Source of the DNA: Pseudidiomarina woesei
Lineage (GTDB): Bacteria > Pseudomonadota > Gammaproteobacteria > Enterobacterales > Alteromonadaceae
Length of the DNA stretch: 64,000 nt
Reading direction: 5' to 3'
Assembly: GCF_001418345.1 (NCBI RefSeq)
Contig: NZ_LIPW01000006.1
Coordinates: 43,140-107,139, forward strand
The translations under genes were made by a program, and so were the position numbers. The notes under the pieces were generated by a model. That model was given only the letters and a program-made list of their open reading frames with translations, did not search any database and was not told the origin of the DNA. Within the stretch, counting starts at the first letter, position 1; each line of letters starts with the position of its first letter. Below, piece after piece: positions 8,890-18,916 of the stretch.

Positions 8890-9678
8890 ATGAAGCATTC
8901 CTTAATTTCTTCGGTAGTTCTAATCGCGCTCTGCAGCGCGCCGCTTTTCTCTCATTCGCTTGCTGCGCAAGAAACTTCGTTAGAGCCTGTCGTTGATGCC
9001 GCTAACAAAATTAATAGCGCAGCGAAATCATCACAGCTGACTGTTGAAAAAATTGCGGACTCAACCCAAGAACGAATTCAGCAATACAAGCAAATCACGC
9101 GTCAAATTCAAGGGTTAGAGGTTTATACCCAGCAGCTACAAAAGCAAATTAATGCGCAAGCAGCAGAGAAAGATGAACTCAACGCTTCGATTGATGAAGT
9201 GAGTGTCGTGGAGCGTCAAATTACCCCGCTAATGCTGCGCATGATTGAAAGCCTAGATAAGTTTGTGCAACTCGATGTGCCGTTTCTACCTGAAGAGCGC
9301 GCTGAGCGCGTGGCTACTTTACGAGAGCTGATGGACCGCGCCGACGTTGATGTGTCAGAGAAGTTTCGTCGGGTTATGGAAGCGTTTCAGATAGAGGCTG
9401 ATTACGGACGTAACATTGAAGCCTATAACGGTGAAATGACTGTGGCTGGGCAGCTACAAGACGTTGAGTTCTTGCGTATGGGGCGCACTGTGTTGCTTTA
9501 CAAAACCCGTGACGGCTCAAGCATGGGCGTATGGAATCAACAGCAACGTGAATGGCAACCTTTAGACGCAAGCTACGCCAGCAACGTACAAGAGGCAATT
9601 CGTGTGGCGCGTAAACAGTTAGCACCTGATTTGCTGATGTTGCCAGTATTTACCTCAACCTCTAGCACCGGAGAATAA
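8890..9678 (+). CDS. DUF3450 periplasmic coiled-coil protein of a TonB2-type system
   Basis: 262 residues with a clear signal peptide (cleavage after about HSLAA), then a long coiled coil (residues ~35-110, rich in Q, K and E) and a C-terminal domain with MGRTVLLYKTRDG and MGVWN. DUF3450 proteins are usually encoded first in operons with TtpC-like ExbB, ExbB2, ExbD2, TonB2 and a TPR protein, exactly as here; they probably form a periplasmic part of the energy-transduction complex. The operon is tightly packed (2-12 bp gaps) up to tonB. Expression is probably PhoB-dependent (array at 8798) and may be tuned by a hairpin over the ribosome site. Confidence 0.85.
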   Translation: MKHSLISSVVLIALCSAPLFSHSLAAQETSLEPVVDAANKINSAAKSSQLTVEKIADSTQERIQQYKQITRQIQGLEVYTQQLQKQINAQAAEKDELNASIDEVSVVERQITPLMLRMIESLDKFVQLDVPFLPEERAERVATLRELMDRADVDVSEKFRRVMEAFQIEADYGRNIEAYNGEMTVAGQLQDVEFLRMGRTVLLYKTRDGSSMGVWNQQQREWQPLDASYASNVQEAIRVARKQLAPDLLMLPVFTSTSSTGE

Positions 9679-9680
9679 CC

Positions 9681-11048
9681 ATGTTAAAGCAACTTTTAAC
9701 CAGTATTTCAGCTGTTGCCTTGTTGCTAGTGGGGTCAAGCGCAAATGCAGTTATGCAAGAACCAATTAACTTGGACCAGCTACTGCAACAGTTACAACAA
9801 GGTCAGTTTGAGCAAACCGAAGAAAATAAACAGCGTGAGGCGCGCTTTCGCGCAGAAGCAAATGAGCAAGCGCGTATTTTGCGAGACGCTATTGCCGAAC
9901 GTGATCGTTTAGAAAAGCTCAGTGAAACCTTGGAAACGCAATTTGAGAGAAACGAAATTGAACTGGCGGAAGTCACCGACACCTTAACTCAGCGCATGGG
10001 TTCGTTACGAGAGTTGCTCGGCGTGCTGCAGCAAGTTGCTGGCGACACCAGCAGCAAACTGCAAACATCGTTTGTATCGGTCGAATATCCGGGCCGTAGC
10101 GAGCAGTTAAGTGCGCTAGCGCAAAAAATGGGTAGCAGTTCAAAACTAGCGTCAATTGCTGAAATTGAATCGGTTTGGTTGGCGTTACTGCAAGAAATGA
10201 CTGAGTCGGGCAAGGTAAGCAAGTTCAACACCGAAGTGACTTTGGCAAACGGCGAAAAAGCCAATACGCAAGTAACTCGGGTCGGCACCTTTAACATGGT
10301 TGCTGATGGTCGTTATTTGGAATTAGTGCCGGGCACAGATACCGTTGCTGAGTTAATTCGTCAGCCCAGCGGCCGCTATTTAGATACAGTAAGCGCACTA
10401 GAAAATGCCGATAGCAACCCAGTTAAATTTGCCATGGACCCAACCGGTGGCTCAATTCTTGGCCTACTGGTACAAGCGCCTGACTTAGGCGAACGTATCG
10501 ATCAAGGTGGTACCGTGGGGTACATCATTTTGGCCTTGGGAGCGATTGGACTCATCATCGCGTTAGAACGCTTTATTACGCTGACGCTTATGGGTGGTAA
10601 AGTGAAACGTCAAATGAAGCAAGACCAGCCAAACGACAACAACCCGTTAGGTCGCGTAATGGCCGTGCAGCGCAAGTACCCAGACGTTGATACCGAAACG
10701 CTGGAACTGAAACTTAGCGAAGCGATTTTGCGCGAAGTTCCCAAAATTCAACGTAACTTAACCTTTATTAAAATTATTTCGGTGGTTGCCCCGCTCATGG
10801 GTCTGTTAGGTACAGTAACTGGCATGATTAATACCTTCCAAGCCATCACGTTATTTGGTACCGGTGACCCGAAACTCATGGCCGGTGGTATTTCACAAGC
10901 TTTGGTGACCACGGTACTTGGTTTGGTGGTCGCTATTCCTATGACCCTATTGTTTGCCACGCTAAATACGCGTAGCCGCCATATTGTTCATATTTTGCAA
11001 GAACAAGCCTCGGGCATTATTGCGGAGCGCTCTGAGCGGAGTCACTAA
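9681..11048 (+). CDS. TtpC-like MotA/TolQ/ExbB proton-channel protein with periplasmic extension
   Basis: 455 residues: signal peptide (to about SSANA), a ~240-residue periplasmic segment starting with a coiled coil, then a membrane helix (GYIILALGAIGLIIALERF, about residues 275-295) and an ExbB-type core with APLMGLLGTVTGMINTF and a last helix TTVLGLVVAIPMTLLF. This matches TtpC of the Vibrio TonB2 systems, which is needed with ExbB2/ExbD2 for energising certain outer-membrane receptors. The start lies 2 bp after the upstream stop, suggesting translational coupling. It should sit in the inner membrane. Confidence 0.85.
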   Translation: MLKQLLTSISAVALLLVGSSANAVMQEPINLDQLLQQLQQGQFEQTEENKQREARFRAEANEQARILRDAIAERDRLEKLSETLETQFERNEIELAEVTDTLTQRMGSLRELLGVLQQVAGDTSSKLQTSFVSVEYPGRSEQLSALAQKMGSSSKLASIAEIESVWLALLQEMTESGKVSKFNTEVTLANGEKANTQVTRVGTFNMVADGRYLELVPGTDTVAELIRQPSGRYLDTVSALENADSNPVKFAMDPTGGSILGLLVQAPDLGERIDQGGTVGYIILALGAIGLIIALERFITLTLMGGKVKRQMKQDQPNDNNPLGRVMAVQRKYPDVDTETLELKLSEAILREVPKIQRNLTFIKIISVVAPLMGLLGTVTGMINTFQAITLFGTGDPKLMAGGISQALVTTVLGLVVAIPMTLLFATLNTRSRHIVHILQEQASGIIAERSERSH

Positions 11049-11050
11049 TT

Positions 11051-11602
11051 ATGTTTCTGCTTGAATTCAGCAATGCCATTCAAGACTTCATCGAAACCGG
11101 CGGCAATGTGCTGCTGGTTATCGGGGTGCTCATATTTGTCATGTGGCTGATGATTCTTGAGCGGATTTTTTATTACCTGCGTGGTCATCGCCAAGCAACC
11201 AAAGCGGCGTTAACTAGCTGGAATAACCGCAGCGATAAATCGTCATGGCAAGCCGAGCAAATACGTGGCGCAATGATCTCGCGTGTGTCCTTAGCGTTAG
11301 GCGGTAACCTGCCTATTTTGCAAGCCATGGTGGCCTTGTGCCCGTTGTTAGGCCTGATGGGTACCGTTACCGGCATGATTGAAGTGTTTGACGTCATGGC
11401 CGTAGCTGGCACCGGAAACGCTCGCTCTATGGCGGCGGGGGTTTCTAAAGCAACTATTCCAACCATGGCAGGTATGGTCGGAGCCTTGTCAGGTGTGTTT
11501 GCCACCACCTGGTTACAACGCACCGCGAAACGTGAGCGGTTGAAATTAGAAGACCGTTTGTTACTCGATCATTCAGGCGAGCAACAGCTTGCTAAATCAT
11601 AA
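11051..11602 (+). CDS. exbB: ExbB-type proton channel subunit (TonB2 system)
   Basis: 183-residue inner-membrane MotA/TolQ/ExbB protein with three helices: one near residues 18-38 (GNVLLVIGVLIFVMWLMIL), and two in the conserved core CPLLGLMGTVTGMIEVFDVM and IPTMAGMVGALSGVFATT. ExbB pentamers surround an ExbD dimer and use proton flow to drive TonB. It is the second ExbB homologue of the operon, 2 bp after the TtpC-like gene, which is the usual arrangement in TonB2-type loci. Confidence 0.9.
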   Translation: MFLLEFSNAIQDFIETGGNVLLVIGVLIFVMWLMILERIFYYLRGHRQATKAALTSWNNRSDKSSWQAEQIRGAMISRVSLALGGNLPILQAMVALCPLLGLMGTVTGMIEVFDVMAVAGTGNARSMAAGVSKATIPTMAGMVGALSGVFATTWLQRTAKRERLKLEDRLLLDHSGEQQLAKS

Positions 11603-11614
11603 AGGTAAAGCGCG

Positions 11615-12022
11615 ATGAAACAGCATTTTGCAAATTTAGTTGACGAAGAAGAAGCGCAAATTGACATGACCCCCATGTTAGATGTGGTGTTCATTATGTT
11701 GATTTTCTTTATTGTCACTGCGTCTTTTGTGAAAGAGTCAGGTATTGACGTGAACCGCCCAGAAGCTGCCACCGCTGTGCAAAAAGACCGCGCCAATATT
11801 TTAGTTGCCATTAGTGATAGTGGTGAAATTTGGATTAACAAACGCCAAGTGGACGCGCGCGCTGTACAAGCCAACATTGAGCGCTTGTATGCCGAAAACC
11901 CGCAGGGTTCGGTGGTTATTCAAGCCGACAAAAAAGCCACCACAGAAACGCTGATTAAAGTGATGGACGCGGCTCGTGCGGCTGGTGTGTTTGATGTCTC
12001 AATTGCAACGCAAGAAGACTAG
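11615..12022 (+). CDS. exbD: ExbD/TolR-type biopolymer transport protein (TonB2 system)
   Basis: 135 residues with a short cytoplasmic start, one membrane helix (MLDVVFIMLIFFIVTASF) and a periplasmic domain. Asp23 in MTPMLDVVF matches the essential protonatable aspartate of ExbD. It pairs with the upstream ExbB proteins to convert the proton gradient into TonB movement. An AAAGG-type ribosome site lies in the 12-bp gap after exbB; tonB follows 2 bp downstream. Confidence 0.93.
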   Translation: MKQHFANLVDEEEAQIDMTPMLDVVFIMLIFFIVTASFVKESGIDVNRPEAATAVQKDRANILVAISDSGEIWINKRQVDARAVQANIERLYAENPQGSVVIQADKKATTETLIKVMDAARAAGVFDVSIATQED

Positions 12023-12024
12023 TT

Positions 12025-12633
12025 ATGAAACGTTTATTGCTCGCACTAATTGCTGCATTCGCCATTACCGCAGGGCTGTTTTATTTAATGCAGTCACTGA
12101 TAGCGGGGGGCGAAGGGGCCATGTCTGAGCCGCCAAAGGGCAGTGTTCTTGATTTTGTACGGGTGAAGCCGGAAGAGGTGGTGCAGCAGAAGGAACGCAA
12201 ACCACAGCGTCCGCCTGAACCAGAGCAGCCACCGCCGGATATGCCGCAACCAGAGATGCAAAATGACGCAGCCGAAGCAGACGCCGCCGGGTTTGATTTT
12301 TCTGCCGATATACAAGTCGATACTAGTTTGTCAGGCGGTATTGGTCTTGATACCAGCGATGGTGAGTACTTACCCATTGTAAAAGTACAAGCGGTTTATC
12401 CGCGTCGCGCTTTGCAACGAGGCATTGAGGGGTACGTAGTGGTTGGGTTTACAGTGACCAAACAAGGCACTGTGCGTGATCCTTATGTCATTGAAGCGCA
12501 GCCCGAATCTATTTTTGATCAAGCTGCCATGGACGCGGTACTGAAATTTAAATACAAACCTCGTGTTGTGAATGGCGAGCCGGTTGAAGTTGAAGGTGTA
12601 CAAAACCGGTTAACCTTTGCGATTGACGGTTAA
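12025..12633 (+). CDS. tonB: TonB family protein (TonB2-like)
   Basis: 202-residue energy transducer: an almost terminal membrane anchor (residues 4-25), a proline-rich spacer (RPPEPEQPPPDMPQPEM, about residues 62-80) and a C-terminal TonB domain with YPRRALQRGIEGYVVVGFTV and the FKYKPRVVNGEPVEVEGV signature. The spacer is shorter than in E. coli TonB, as is typical for TonB2. It would contact the TonB box of outer-membrane receptors; the two receptors at 26.6-33.2 kb share its PhoB-type promoter and are the obvious candidate partners. Confidence 0.92.
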   Translation: MKRLLLALIAAFAITAGLFYLMQSLIAGGEGAMSEPPKGSVLDFVRVKPEEVVQQKERKPQRPPEPEQPPPDMPQPEMQNDAAEADAAGFDFSADIQVDTSLSGGIGLDTSDGEYLPIVKVQAVYPRRALQRGIEGYVVVGFTVTKQGTVRDPYVIEAQPESIFDQAAMDAVLKFKYKPRVVNGEPVEVEGVQNRLTFAIDG

Positions 12634-12673
12634 CACAACACGGTTAGCAAAGCAGAGGGTTAGGAGAAAGCAT

Positions 12674-13945
12674 ATGCGTTATTTACTCATTGTTGCTGCA
12701 ATTATAAGTATTGTGGTGTCCAGCCCCGTGGTTGGTGCTGAGCGTAAGAAAACTCCAGCGTTGCGTGAGCAAGTATACAGTCAACTTGCACGCGCTCAGC
12801 AGCTTGCCGATGATGGTGACTTGAAAGCGGGCCTAGAGGTTCTTGCCAACGTGGAAAGCAAATTGAGTAGCATGAATAGCTATGAGCGATCCATGCTCTG
12901 GAACTTCTATGGTTACATGTATTACGGCCAAGACAATATTGCTAAAGCGATAACCTATTTCGCCAAAGTCGTCAAAGAAGAAGCAATTCCAGAAGCACTA
13001 GAACAGACTACATTGTTTAGTTTAGCGCAGCTTGCTTTGGGCCAAGGTGAATTTGAACAAGCGTTAGATTTCTTAGCGCAATGGGAACAATTGGTGCCAG
13101 CAGAACAACAGCAAAAAGCATGGGTGTTAAAAGCCCAAGCGCTGTATCAAAAAGGTGACTATCAAGCGGCCTTGGCACCGATAAGTAAAGCCATTAAAAC
13201 GGTGCAAAATAAGCGCCAAATTCCGGAAGAAAATTGGTTGGTACTGCAGCGTGCAATTTATTTTGAGCTTGGACAAACGGCGCAGGTTGCCGAGGTACTT
13301 GAAGCGATGGTGCGTTACTACAATAAACCAGAGTATTGGGTGCAACTAGCCGGTGTATTTGGTCAGTTGGGACAAGAAACCAAGCAATTAGCTATGCTTG
13401 AAACTGCGTTTCAGCAGGGCTTTTTAACCAAGAGCCAAGACTTACTCAACCTAGCGCAAACATACTTTTTCAATGACGTGCCATTTAAAGCTGGGCAAGT
13501 TATGGAAAAAGCACTGACAACCGGTGCAGTGGAAGCTAATTTGCGTAACTACAAACTGTTGGCCCAAGCCTGGGTTGCTGCACGTGAAACCGATAAAGCC
13601 AATAGTGCACTGCAACAAGCTGCAAGTTTAAGTGACAACGGCGAGTTTGATGCCCAACGTGCAACCTTGCTATTGAATGCCGAGCGCAATCAAGAAGCAA
13701 TTAATGCAGCGCGAGCGGCGCTTGAAAAAGGCGGCTTGACGCAACCTGGTGCAATGCATTTAGTGATTGGCATGGCTGAATTGAACTTAGAAAACTTCAA
13801 CGCAGCGCTACAAGCCTTTGCTGTGGCGAAGCAGTTTGATGAAGCGAAACAATCTGCTAGTCAGTGGGAGCGTTACGCTAAAGCAGAGCAAGAGCAGCAA
13901 TCACGTTTACAAGAGCTACGAGCTGACATGCAATCATCATCTTAA
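12674..13945 (+). CDS. Tetratricopeptide-repeat protein of the TonB2-like operon
   Basis: 423 residues with a signal peptide (MRYLLIVAAIISIVVSS..VVGA) and about eight helix pairs of TPR type (for example YGYMYYGQDNIAKAITYFAK and YQKGDYQAALAPISKAIK), so probably a periplasmic scaffold. I use the ATG at 12674 because TAGGAGAAAG precedes it; the longer frame from 12617 would overlap tonB and lacks a signal peptide. TPR proteins commonly close TonB2 operons next to TtpC/ExbB2/ExbD2/TonB2. The exact role is unknown. Confidence 0.85.
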   Translation: MRYLLIVAAIISIVVSSPVVGAERKKTPALREQVYSQLARAQQLADDGDLKAGLEVLANVESKLSSMNSYERSMLWNFYGYMYYGQDNIAKAITYFAKVVKEEAIPEALEQTTLFSLAQLALGQGEFEQALDFLAQWEQLVPAEQQQKAWVLKAQALYQKGDYQAALAPISKAIKTVQNKRQIPEENWLVLQRAIYFELGQTAQVAEVLEAMVRYYNKPEYWVQLAGVFGQLGQETKQLAMLETAFQQGFLTKSQDLLNLAQTYFFNDVPFKAGQVMEKALTTGAVEANLRNYKLLAQAWVAARETDKANSALQQAASLSDNGEFDAQRATLLLNAERNQEAINAARAALEKGGLTQPGAMHLVIGMAELNLENFNAALQAFAVAKQFDEAKQSASQWERYAKAEQEQQSRLQELRADMQSSS

Positions 13946-13985
13946 TGACATGTAAAGGTCATAAAAAAGACAAAAAACTGACATA

Positions 13986-14017
13986 TAGTCATGAAACTGT
14001 CATATTTCTGATATAAC
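13986..14017 (+). promoter_or_regulatory. Pho-box array upstream of the porin gene
   Basis: Units at 13986 (TAGTCAT), 13997 (CTGTCAT) and 14008 (CTGATAT) are 11 bp apart; an extra CTGACAT at 13978 is out of phase. A TATAAC-like -10 is at about 14012-14017. The arrangement parallels PhoB control of the E. coli porin PhoE. Confidence 0.65.
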
Positions 14018-14103
14018 ATACCCGCCCAGATAACTATGTGTACGGCACGCAAATTTGCGTGCTATACATATTTCTGATAACCAATTTCTGGTCGGGCTAG
14101 GTT

Positions 14104-15048
14104 ATGAACAAACTTCCAATGGCATTAAGTGCACTAACATTAGCGGTTGCATCTCATGCAGCAGTCGCCAACGACGAGCCGATTTCGTGGGATATTTACG
14201 GCAAAATCAATGTGTCACTGCAAAGCAACGACCTCGACGATGGCAACGGTTCGCAAACTGATGTGGTCTCAAACGCGTCGCGCTTTGGGATAAAAGGCGG
14301 CGCTAAACTTAACGATGACTTGGAAGTTATCTACCAACTTGAATGGCAAGTAGACCTTGCTGACTTGGGCGGTTCAGACAATCTTCGTTCGCGTAATCAG
14401 TACATTGGTTTAAAAGGCAGCTTCGGTGAAGTGACCATTGGCCGCCGTGACACTGTACTGAAAACCGTGCAAGGCGACATTGATTTATTCAACGATTACG
14501 AGGCCGACGTAAAAGCCTTGTTTGAAGGCGAAAACCGCACCAGCGATACAGTTAGTTATTATTCACCGTCATTTAATCAGTTCCGTTTTGGGGCAACCTA
14601 TATTGCCAGTGACGACCCAGCAGTAAACGATGGTATCTCAACAGCAATTAGCTACGGTGACGAAGGCCTAGACGATACCTCATTTTATTTAGGCGCTGCA
14701 ATTGACCGCGAAGTTGAAGGTTATGATGTTGAGCGACTAGTGGGTTACACCAAACTTGCCGATGCAGTAGTTGGTCTTATGTGGCAGCAGCAAGAGCAAG
14801 TAGATGGCACCGCCGAAGCTGACGGCTATGTAGCCAGCGTTAAATATCCGTATCAGAACTTCACGTTTAAAGTGCAATACCAAATGATGGACTTTAGCGT
14901 TGATGGAGAGCAAGACTCGATTGCTGCAGGTGTGGATTACAAATTAGGCAGCAATACCAAAGTTTACACTTGGTATACTGGGCGTAATTTGGACACTATC
15001 GATGTGAATCAGCGTTATGTTGCACTAGGTATCGAACATAAGTTCTAA
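14104..15048 (+). CDS. Outer-membrane porin, probably phosphate-starvation inducible
   Basis: 314-residue Gram-negative trimeric-type porin: signal peptide (cleavage near AAVAN), mature start ISWDIYGKINVSL, alternating amphipathic strands, an acidic loop region and the terminal phenylalanine (GIEHKF) required for barrel assembly. SRFGIKGG and RNQYIGLKGSFGEVTIGRRDT are typical of the first strands and constriction loop of Alteromonadales/Vibrio porins. The Pho-box array upstream suggests a PhoE-like role in passage of phosphate or phosphorylated solutes when phosphate is scarce; solute choice is inferred only. Confidence 0.85.
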   Translation: MNKLPMALSALTLAVASHAAVANDEPISWDIYGKINVSLQSNDLDDGNGSQTDVVSNASRFGIKGGAKLNDDLEVIYQLEWQVDLADLGGSDNLRSRNQYIGLKGSFGEVTIGRRDTVLKTVQGDIDLFNDYEADVKALFEGENRTSDTVSYYSPSFNQFRFGATYIASDDPAVNDGISTAISYGDEGLDDTSFYLGAAIDREVEGYDVERLVGYTKLADAVVGLMWQQQEQVDGTAEADGYVASVKYPYQNFTFKVQYQMMDFSVDGEQDSIAAGVDYKLGSNTKVYTWYTGRNLDTIDVNQRYVALGIEHKF

Positions 15049-15112
15049 GCAAGGTAAACTAAGGCCGTTTTGCACCTTCTAATTTCCCAACAGGAATGGA
15101 CGCACGGACAAA

Positions 15113-16039
15113 ATGGCCAACTTCATTTTTATTGCCGGTTACGTTGTCATTGGTTTGTTGTTACAACGTAGCCGGCAATTTCCTCAAAACACCGGGCAAA
15201 TACTCAACGCCTACGTTATTTACGTGGCTTTGCCGGCTGTTGTGTTACAAAAAATTCCAAGCTTAACCTTTGGCAAAGAGCTGCTGTACCCGGCGCTAAT
15301 GCCATGGTTGCTGCTGGCGCTGACGGTGCCGGTATTGCTGGCATTAAGCAAGTGGCTCAAATGGTCACGCTGGACCACAGGCGCTATGTTGATTGTGGTT
15401 CCACTGGGAAATACGTCGTTTGTTGGTTTTCCTATGGTGGAAGCGTTTTTTGGTCCAGAAGGCATTCCGTATGCATTGTTGTATGACCAGCTCGGCTCGT
15501 TCTTCATTCTGTCTATATACGCCACTATTATTGCTGCCATTTACAGTCATGAGCCAGGTACTGATACCCAGCGTCCTAGCGCGGGCGCTATCGCGTTGCG
15601 GATTGCTAAATTCCCGCCGTTTGTTGCGTTAGTGGTTGCGTTGTTACTACGCGGTTTCGATTATCCGGCGGCCATGAGCCAATTTGTTGATTCACTCGCA
15701 ATTACCCTTGTCCCGGTAATTATGGTCGCGGTGGGGTACCAATTGAAGTTTCGTTTACCTCAAGAAGACCGTGGTCCGTTGTATTGGGCTTTAGGTTTAA
15801 AGCTGGTAGCAACCCCAGTTATTGCGCTGGCCGTACTGTATTGGTTTGGGTTAGAGCAATTGGCTGTGCAAGTGACGATAATGGAAGCGGCTATGCCCGC
15901 CATGATTTCGGCCGGTGCTTTAGCAATTATGGCCGGGTTAGCGCCCACTTTATCCGCAGCCATTGTTGGCTACGGCGTGCTGTTGTGCTTTGTCACCTTA
16001 CCGTTGTGGTACGCGTTTATTCAGTTTTTACTGCCTTAA
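15113..16039 (+). CDS. AEC (auxin efflux carrier) family transporter
   Basis: 308-residue inner-membrane permease with about ten helices in two repeats, each with the broken-helix pattern of AEC/BART proteins ([16 protein letters not shown] in the first half and [18 protein letters not shown] in the second). Bacterial relatives include malonate and malate carriers; the substrate here cannot be told. The last 23 bp overlap the 3' end of xseA on the other strand. Confidence 0.85.
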   Translation: MANFIFIAGYVVIGLLLQRSRQFPQNTGQILNAYVIYVALPAVVLQKIPSLTFGKELLYPALMPWLLLALTVPVLLALSKWLKWSRWTTGAMLIVVPLGNTSFVGFPMVEAFFGPEGIPYALLYDQLGSFFILSIYATIIAAIYSHEPGTDTQRPSAGAIALRIAKFPPFVALVVALLLRGFDYPAAMSQFVDSLAITLVPVIMVAVGYQLKFRLPQEDRGPLYWALGLKLVATPVIALAVLYWFGLEQLAVQVTIMEAAMPAMISAGALAIMAGLAPTLSAAIVGYGVLLCFVTLPLWYAFIQFLLP

Positions 16040-17342
16040 AGTCACCAGCTGCAACTTTCACCTGAAATGCCTCCCCCGTTGCCAGTTCAGCGGGGTTGCG
16101 CACAACGGCACCGTCGGCTTTACGCACCACTGCGTAGCCACGCTCGATAGTCTGTAACGGGCTGACCATGTGTAGACCTTGGCTGAGCGACTGAAAGCGT
16201 TGTCGTTGCTGCTTTAGCAATTGTGACATAGCCAACTGCAAACGTTGCTTTAATTGTTGTTGCTGTTGCTGTAATGGCGCTAAACGGCGCTCAGGGTGAA
16301 CCGTGCTTAGTCGGCTTGCCAACTGTGTTTGTTGGCGTTGCTGTTGTTGCAACAAACGGCGCATCGCTAGCTGCACACGCGCACTGAGTTCATCTAAACG
16401 CTGATTATTTTGCTGCAGTTGACGCTGTGGATGCTGCTGTTGCAAACGCATCGCCAAATGCTGCTGGTGTTGTTGATATTGGCGAAAATAGCGCGCCCAT
16501 GCCTGTTCTACACGGTGAGCTAAATGGCTAATGCGCTGCAAGGTTTCGCGTTGATCCCGGCTGACTAATTCGGCGGCCGCAGAGGGAGTTGGCGCGCGCA
16601 CATCTGCAACAAAGTCACAAATAGTAAAGTCTACTTCATGACCAACTGCCGAAATGGTCGGAATCGGGCAGCTATGCAATGCATACGCTAGCTGTTCGTC
16701 ATTAAAACACCATAAATCTTCCAAAGAACCGCCGCCACGCGCCATGATCAATGCGTCGACTTCATTACGGCTTATAGCCCGTTGCAACATATGCAGTAAC
16801 TCACCGGTGGCAGCTTGGCCTTGCACGGCACTAGGGTAAATAATTACCTCAACGCTGGGGTCTCGGCGTTTGAGTACGGCTAAAATGTCGCGCACAGCAG
16901 CGCCTGTGGGCGAGGTAATCACCCCAACTTTTTTGATTGATTCAGGTAGCGGCTGCTTATGCGCGGGGTCGAACAGTCCTTCGGCCTGTAACTTGGCTTT
17001 CAGTTGTTCGTATTTTTGCTGCAGCAAACCAGCACCAGCGTCTTCCATATGCTCAATAATGAGCTGGTAGTCGCCGCGCGGCTCGTAAACGGTCAGTTTG
17101 GCTCGCACCAACACTTGCATACCGTGCTGGGGCCTAATTCGTACCCGCTGATTGGCATTGCGAAACATGGCTGCGCGAATTTGTGCACGCTCATCTTTCA
17201 GAGTGAAATACCAGTGGCCCGAGCTTGGTGCCGCGAAGTTTGAAATTTCGCCAACCAGCCAAATTGAACCAAAACCTTGCTCAAGTACTTGTCGTACCTC
17301 GGTGTTTAATCCATAAACGGTAAAAATATGGGGCTGCTGCAT
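16017..17342 (-). CDS. xseA: Exodeoxyribonuclease VII large subunit
   Basis: 441-residue catalytic subunit of exonuclease VII, which degrades single-stranded DNA from both ends with XseB. An N-terminal OB fold ([31 protein letters not shown]) is followed by the catalytic domain with [32 protein letters not shown] and [26 protein letters not shown], then a long glutamine-rich coiled coil. It is divergent from guaB, as in E. coli. xseB is not in the window. Confidence 0.95.
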   Translation of the reverse strand: MQQPHIFTVYGLNTEVRQVLEQGFGSIWLVGEISNFAAPSSGHWYFTLKDERAQIRAAMFRNANQRVRIRPQHGMQVLVRAKLTVYEPRGDYQLIIEHMEDAGAGLLQQKYEQLKAKLQAEGLFDPAHKQPLPESIKKVGVITSPTGAAVRDILAVLKRRDPSVEVIIYPSAVQGQAATGELLHMLQRAISRNEVDALIMARGGGSLEDLWCFNDEQLAYALHSCPIPTISAVGHEVDFTICDFVADVRAPTPSAAAELVSRDQRETLQRISHLAHRVEQAWARYFRQYQQHQQHLAMRLQQQHPQRQLQQNNQRLDELSARVQLAMRRLLQQQQRQQTQLASRLSTVHPERRLAPLQQQQQQLKQRLQLAMSQLLKQQRQRFQSLSQGLHMVSPLQTIERGYAVVRKADGAVVRNPAELATGEAFQVKVAAGDFKAVKTE

Positions 17343-17440
17343 GCGAAAACCTCGTGGTATAGTTGAAAAAACAGTTTACTGAAAAGCCGTTTGCGAGTAA
17401 AATCTGCCCGCAACATTAAGTCAGCCAGTGAGATGTTGCC

Positions 17441-18910
17441 ATGCTACGAATTGCTCAAGAAGCCCTTACCTTTGACGACGTTTTACTCGTCCCCGGTCAT
17501 TCAACTGTTTTACCCCATACTGCCGATTTGCGCACGCGCTTAACTCGCGGAATTGAACTCAATATTCCGATGGTTTCTGCAGCCATGGACACGGTTACCG
17601 AAGCAGCATTAGCAATTGCCCTCGCACAGGAAGGCGGGCTTGGTTTTGTGCATAAAAACATGACCATCGCCGAACAGGCCGCGCACGTTCGCAAAGTGAA
17701 AAAATACGAAAGTGGTATGGTGTCAGATCCTATCACCGTTAGCCCAGACACGACCTTAGGTGAAATTCGTGCGTTAGCCGTGGAACATGGCTTTCATGGT
17801 TTTCCGGTGGTTGAAAAGTCCGGTGAATTAGTCGGAATTATTACCGGTCGCGATACCCGCGCTGAGCGCGATGACCAGCGCCTAGTCAGCTCAATCATGA
17901 CGCAAAAAGACAAGCTAGTTACGGTTAAAGAAAACGCCAAGAGCGAAGAAATTCTTAACCTAATGCACCAACACCGTATTGAGAAAATCTTGGTGGTTGA
18001 TGATGCGTTTCATTTGCGCGGCATGATTACCCTGAAAGATTTCACCAAAGCAGAAAATAAACCAAATGCCTGTAAAGACGAGCTTGGCCGTTTGCGCGTT
18101 GGTGCCGCGGTGGGCGTAGGCCCAGGCACTGAGGAACGCGTTGAAGCCTTAGTTGAAGCGGGTGTTGATGTACTGTTAATTGACACCTCACATGGCCACT
18201 CACAAGGCGTGATTGACCGTGTTGCTTGGGCTCGTAAAACCTATCCAGACCTGCAGATCATCGCTGGTAACGTGGCCACTGGCGCTGGTGCCAAAGCCCT
18301 TGCTGATGCGGGTGTTGATGCCGTGAAAGTAGGTATTGGCCCAGGCTCAATTTGTACCACGCGAATTGTTACTGGTTGTGGTGTGCCGCAAATTACCGCC
18401 ATTAGCGACGCTGTGGATGCGCTAAAAGGTACAAACATTCCAGTGATCGCTGACGGTGGAATCCGCTTCTCGGGTGATATCGCCAAAGCGATTGCCGCTG
18501 GAGCAGACTGCGTCATGGTTGGCAGTATGCTGGCCGGTACCGAAGAGTCGCCAGGTGAAGTTGAGTTGTATCAAGGTCGCTACTACAAGTCATACCGCGG
18601 CATGGGCAGCATTGGCGCCATGAACCAGCGTCATGGCTCGTCAGACCGTTACTTCCAGGCTTCAAATGAAGCGGAAAAGTTAGTTCCTGAAGGTATTGAA
18701 GGCCGTGTGGCTTATAAAGGCCCAATTGCGACTATTATTCACCAACAAATGGGTGGTTTACGCTCAGCCATGGGTTTAACCGGTTGTGCCACCATGAAAG
18801 AAATGCGTACCAAGCCACAGTTTGTCAAAGTAACTGCTGCGGGTATGGGCGAGTCGCACGTGCACGATGTGCAAATTACCAAAGAAGCACCAAACTACCG
18901 GATGGGTTAA
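17441..18910 (+). CDS. guaB: Inosine-5'-monophosphate dehydrogenase
   Basis: 489 residues, the full family length. It oxidises IMP to XMP with NAD+, the committed step of GMP synthesis. Seen are the N-terminal [13 protein letters not shown], two CBS domains (about residues 95-205; [27 protein letters not shown]), the catalytic cysteine loop GPGSICTTR, the phosphate-binding [10 protein letters not shown] and the mobile flap RYFQ. It starts the guaBA operon; guaA follows after 6 bp. Confidence 0.97.
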   Translation: MLRIAQEALTFDDVLLVPGHSTVLPHTADLRTRLTRGIELNIPMVSAAMDTVTEAALAIALAQEGGLGFVHKNMTIAEQAAHVRKVKKYESGMVSDPITVSPDTTLGEIRALAVEHGFHGFPVVEKSGELVGIITGRDTRAERDDQRLVSSIMTQKDKLVTVKENAKSEEILNLMHQHRIEKILVVDDAFHLRGMITLKDFTKAENKPNACKDELGRLRVGAAVGVGPGTEERVEALVEAGVDVLLIDTSHGHSQGVIDRVAWARKTYPDLQIIAGNVATGAGAKALADAGVDAVKVGIGPGSICTTRIVTGCGVPQITAISDAVDALKGTNIPVIADGGIRFSGDIAKAIAAGADCVMVGSMLAGTEESPGEVELYQGRYYKSYRGMGSIGAMNQRHGSSDRYFQASNEAEKLVPEGIEGRVAYKGPIATIIHQQMGGLRSAMGLTGCATMKEMRTKPQFVKVTAAGMGESHVHDVQITKEAPNYRMG

Positions 18911-18916
18911 GCAATC

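Noticed and set aside
16261..16450. CTG/TTG-rich repetitive stretch in xseA
   Set aside because: Encodes the normal glutamine-rich coiled coil of the exonuclease VII large subunit, not a DNA repeat element.
17380..17400. Possible PurR operator before guaB (GTTTGCGA half)
   Set aside because: Only one half of the ACGCAAACGTTTGCGT palindrome is present; the other half is poor.
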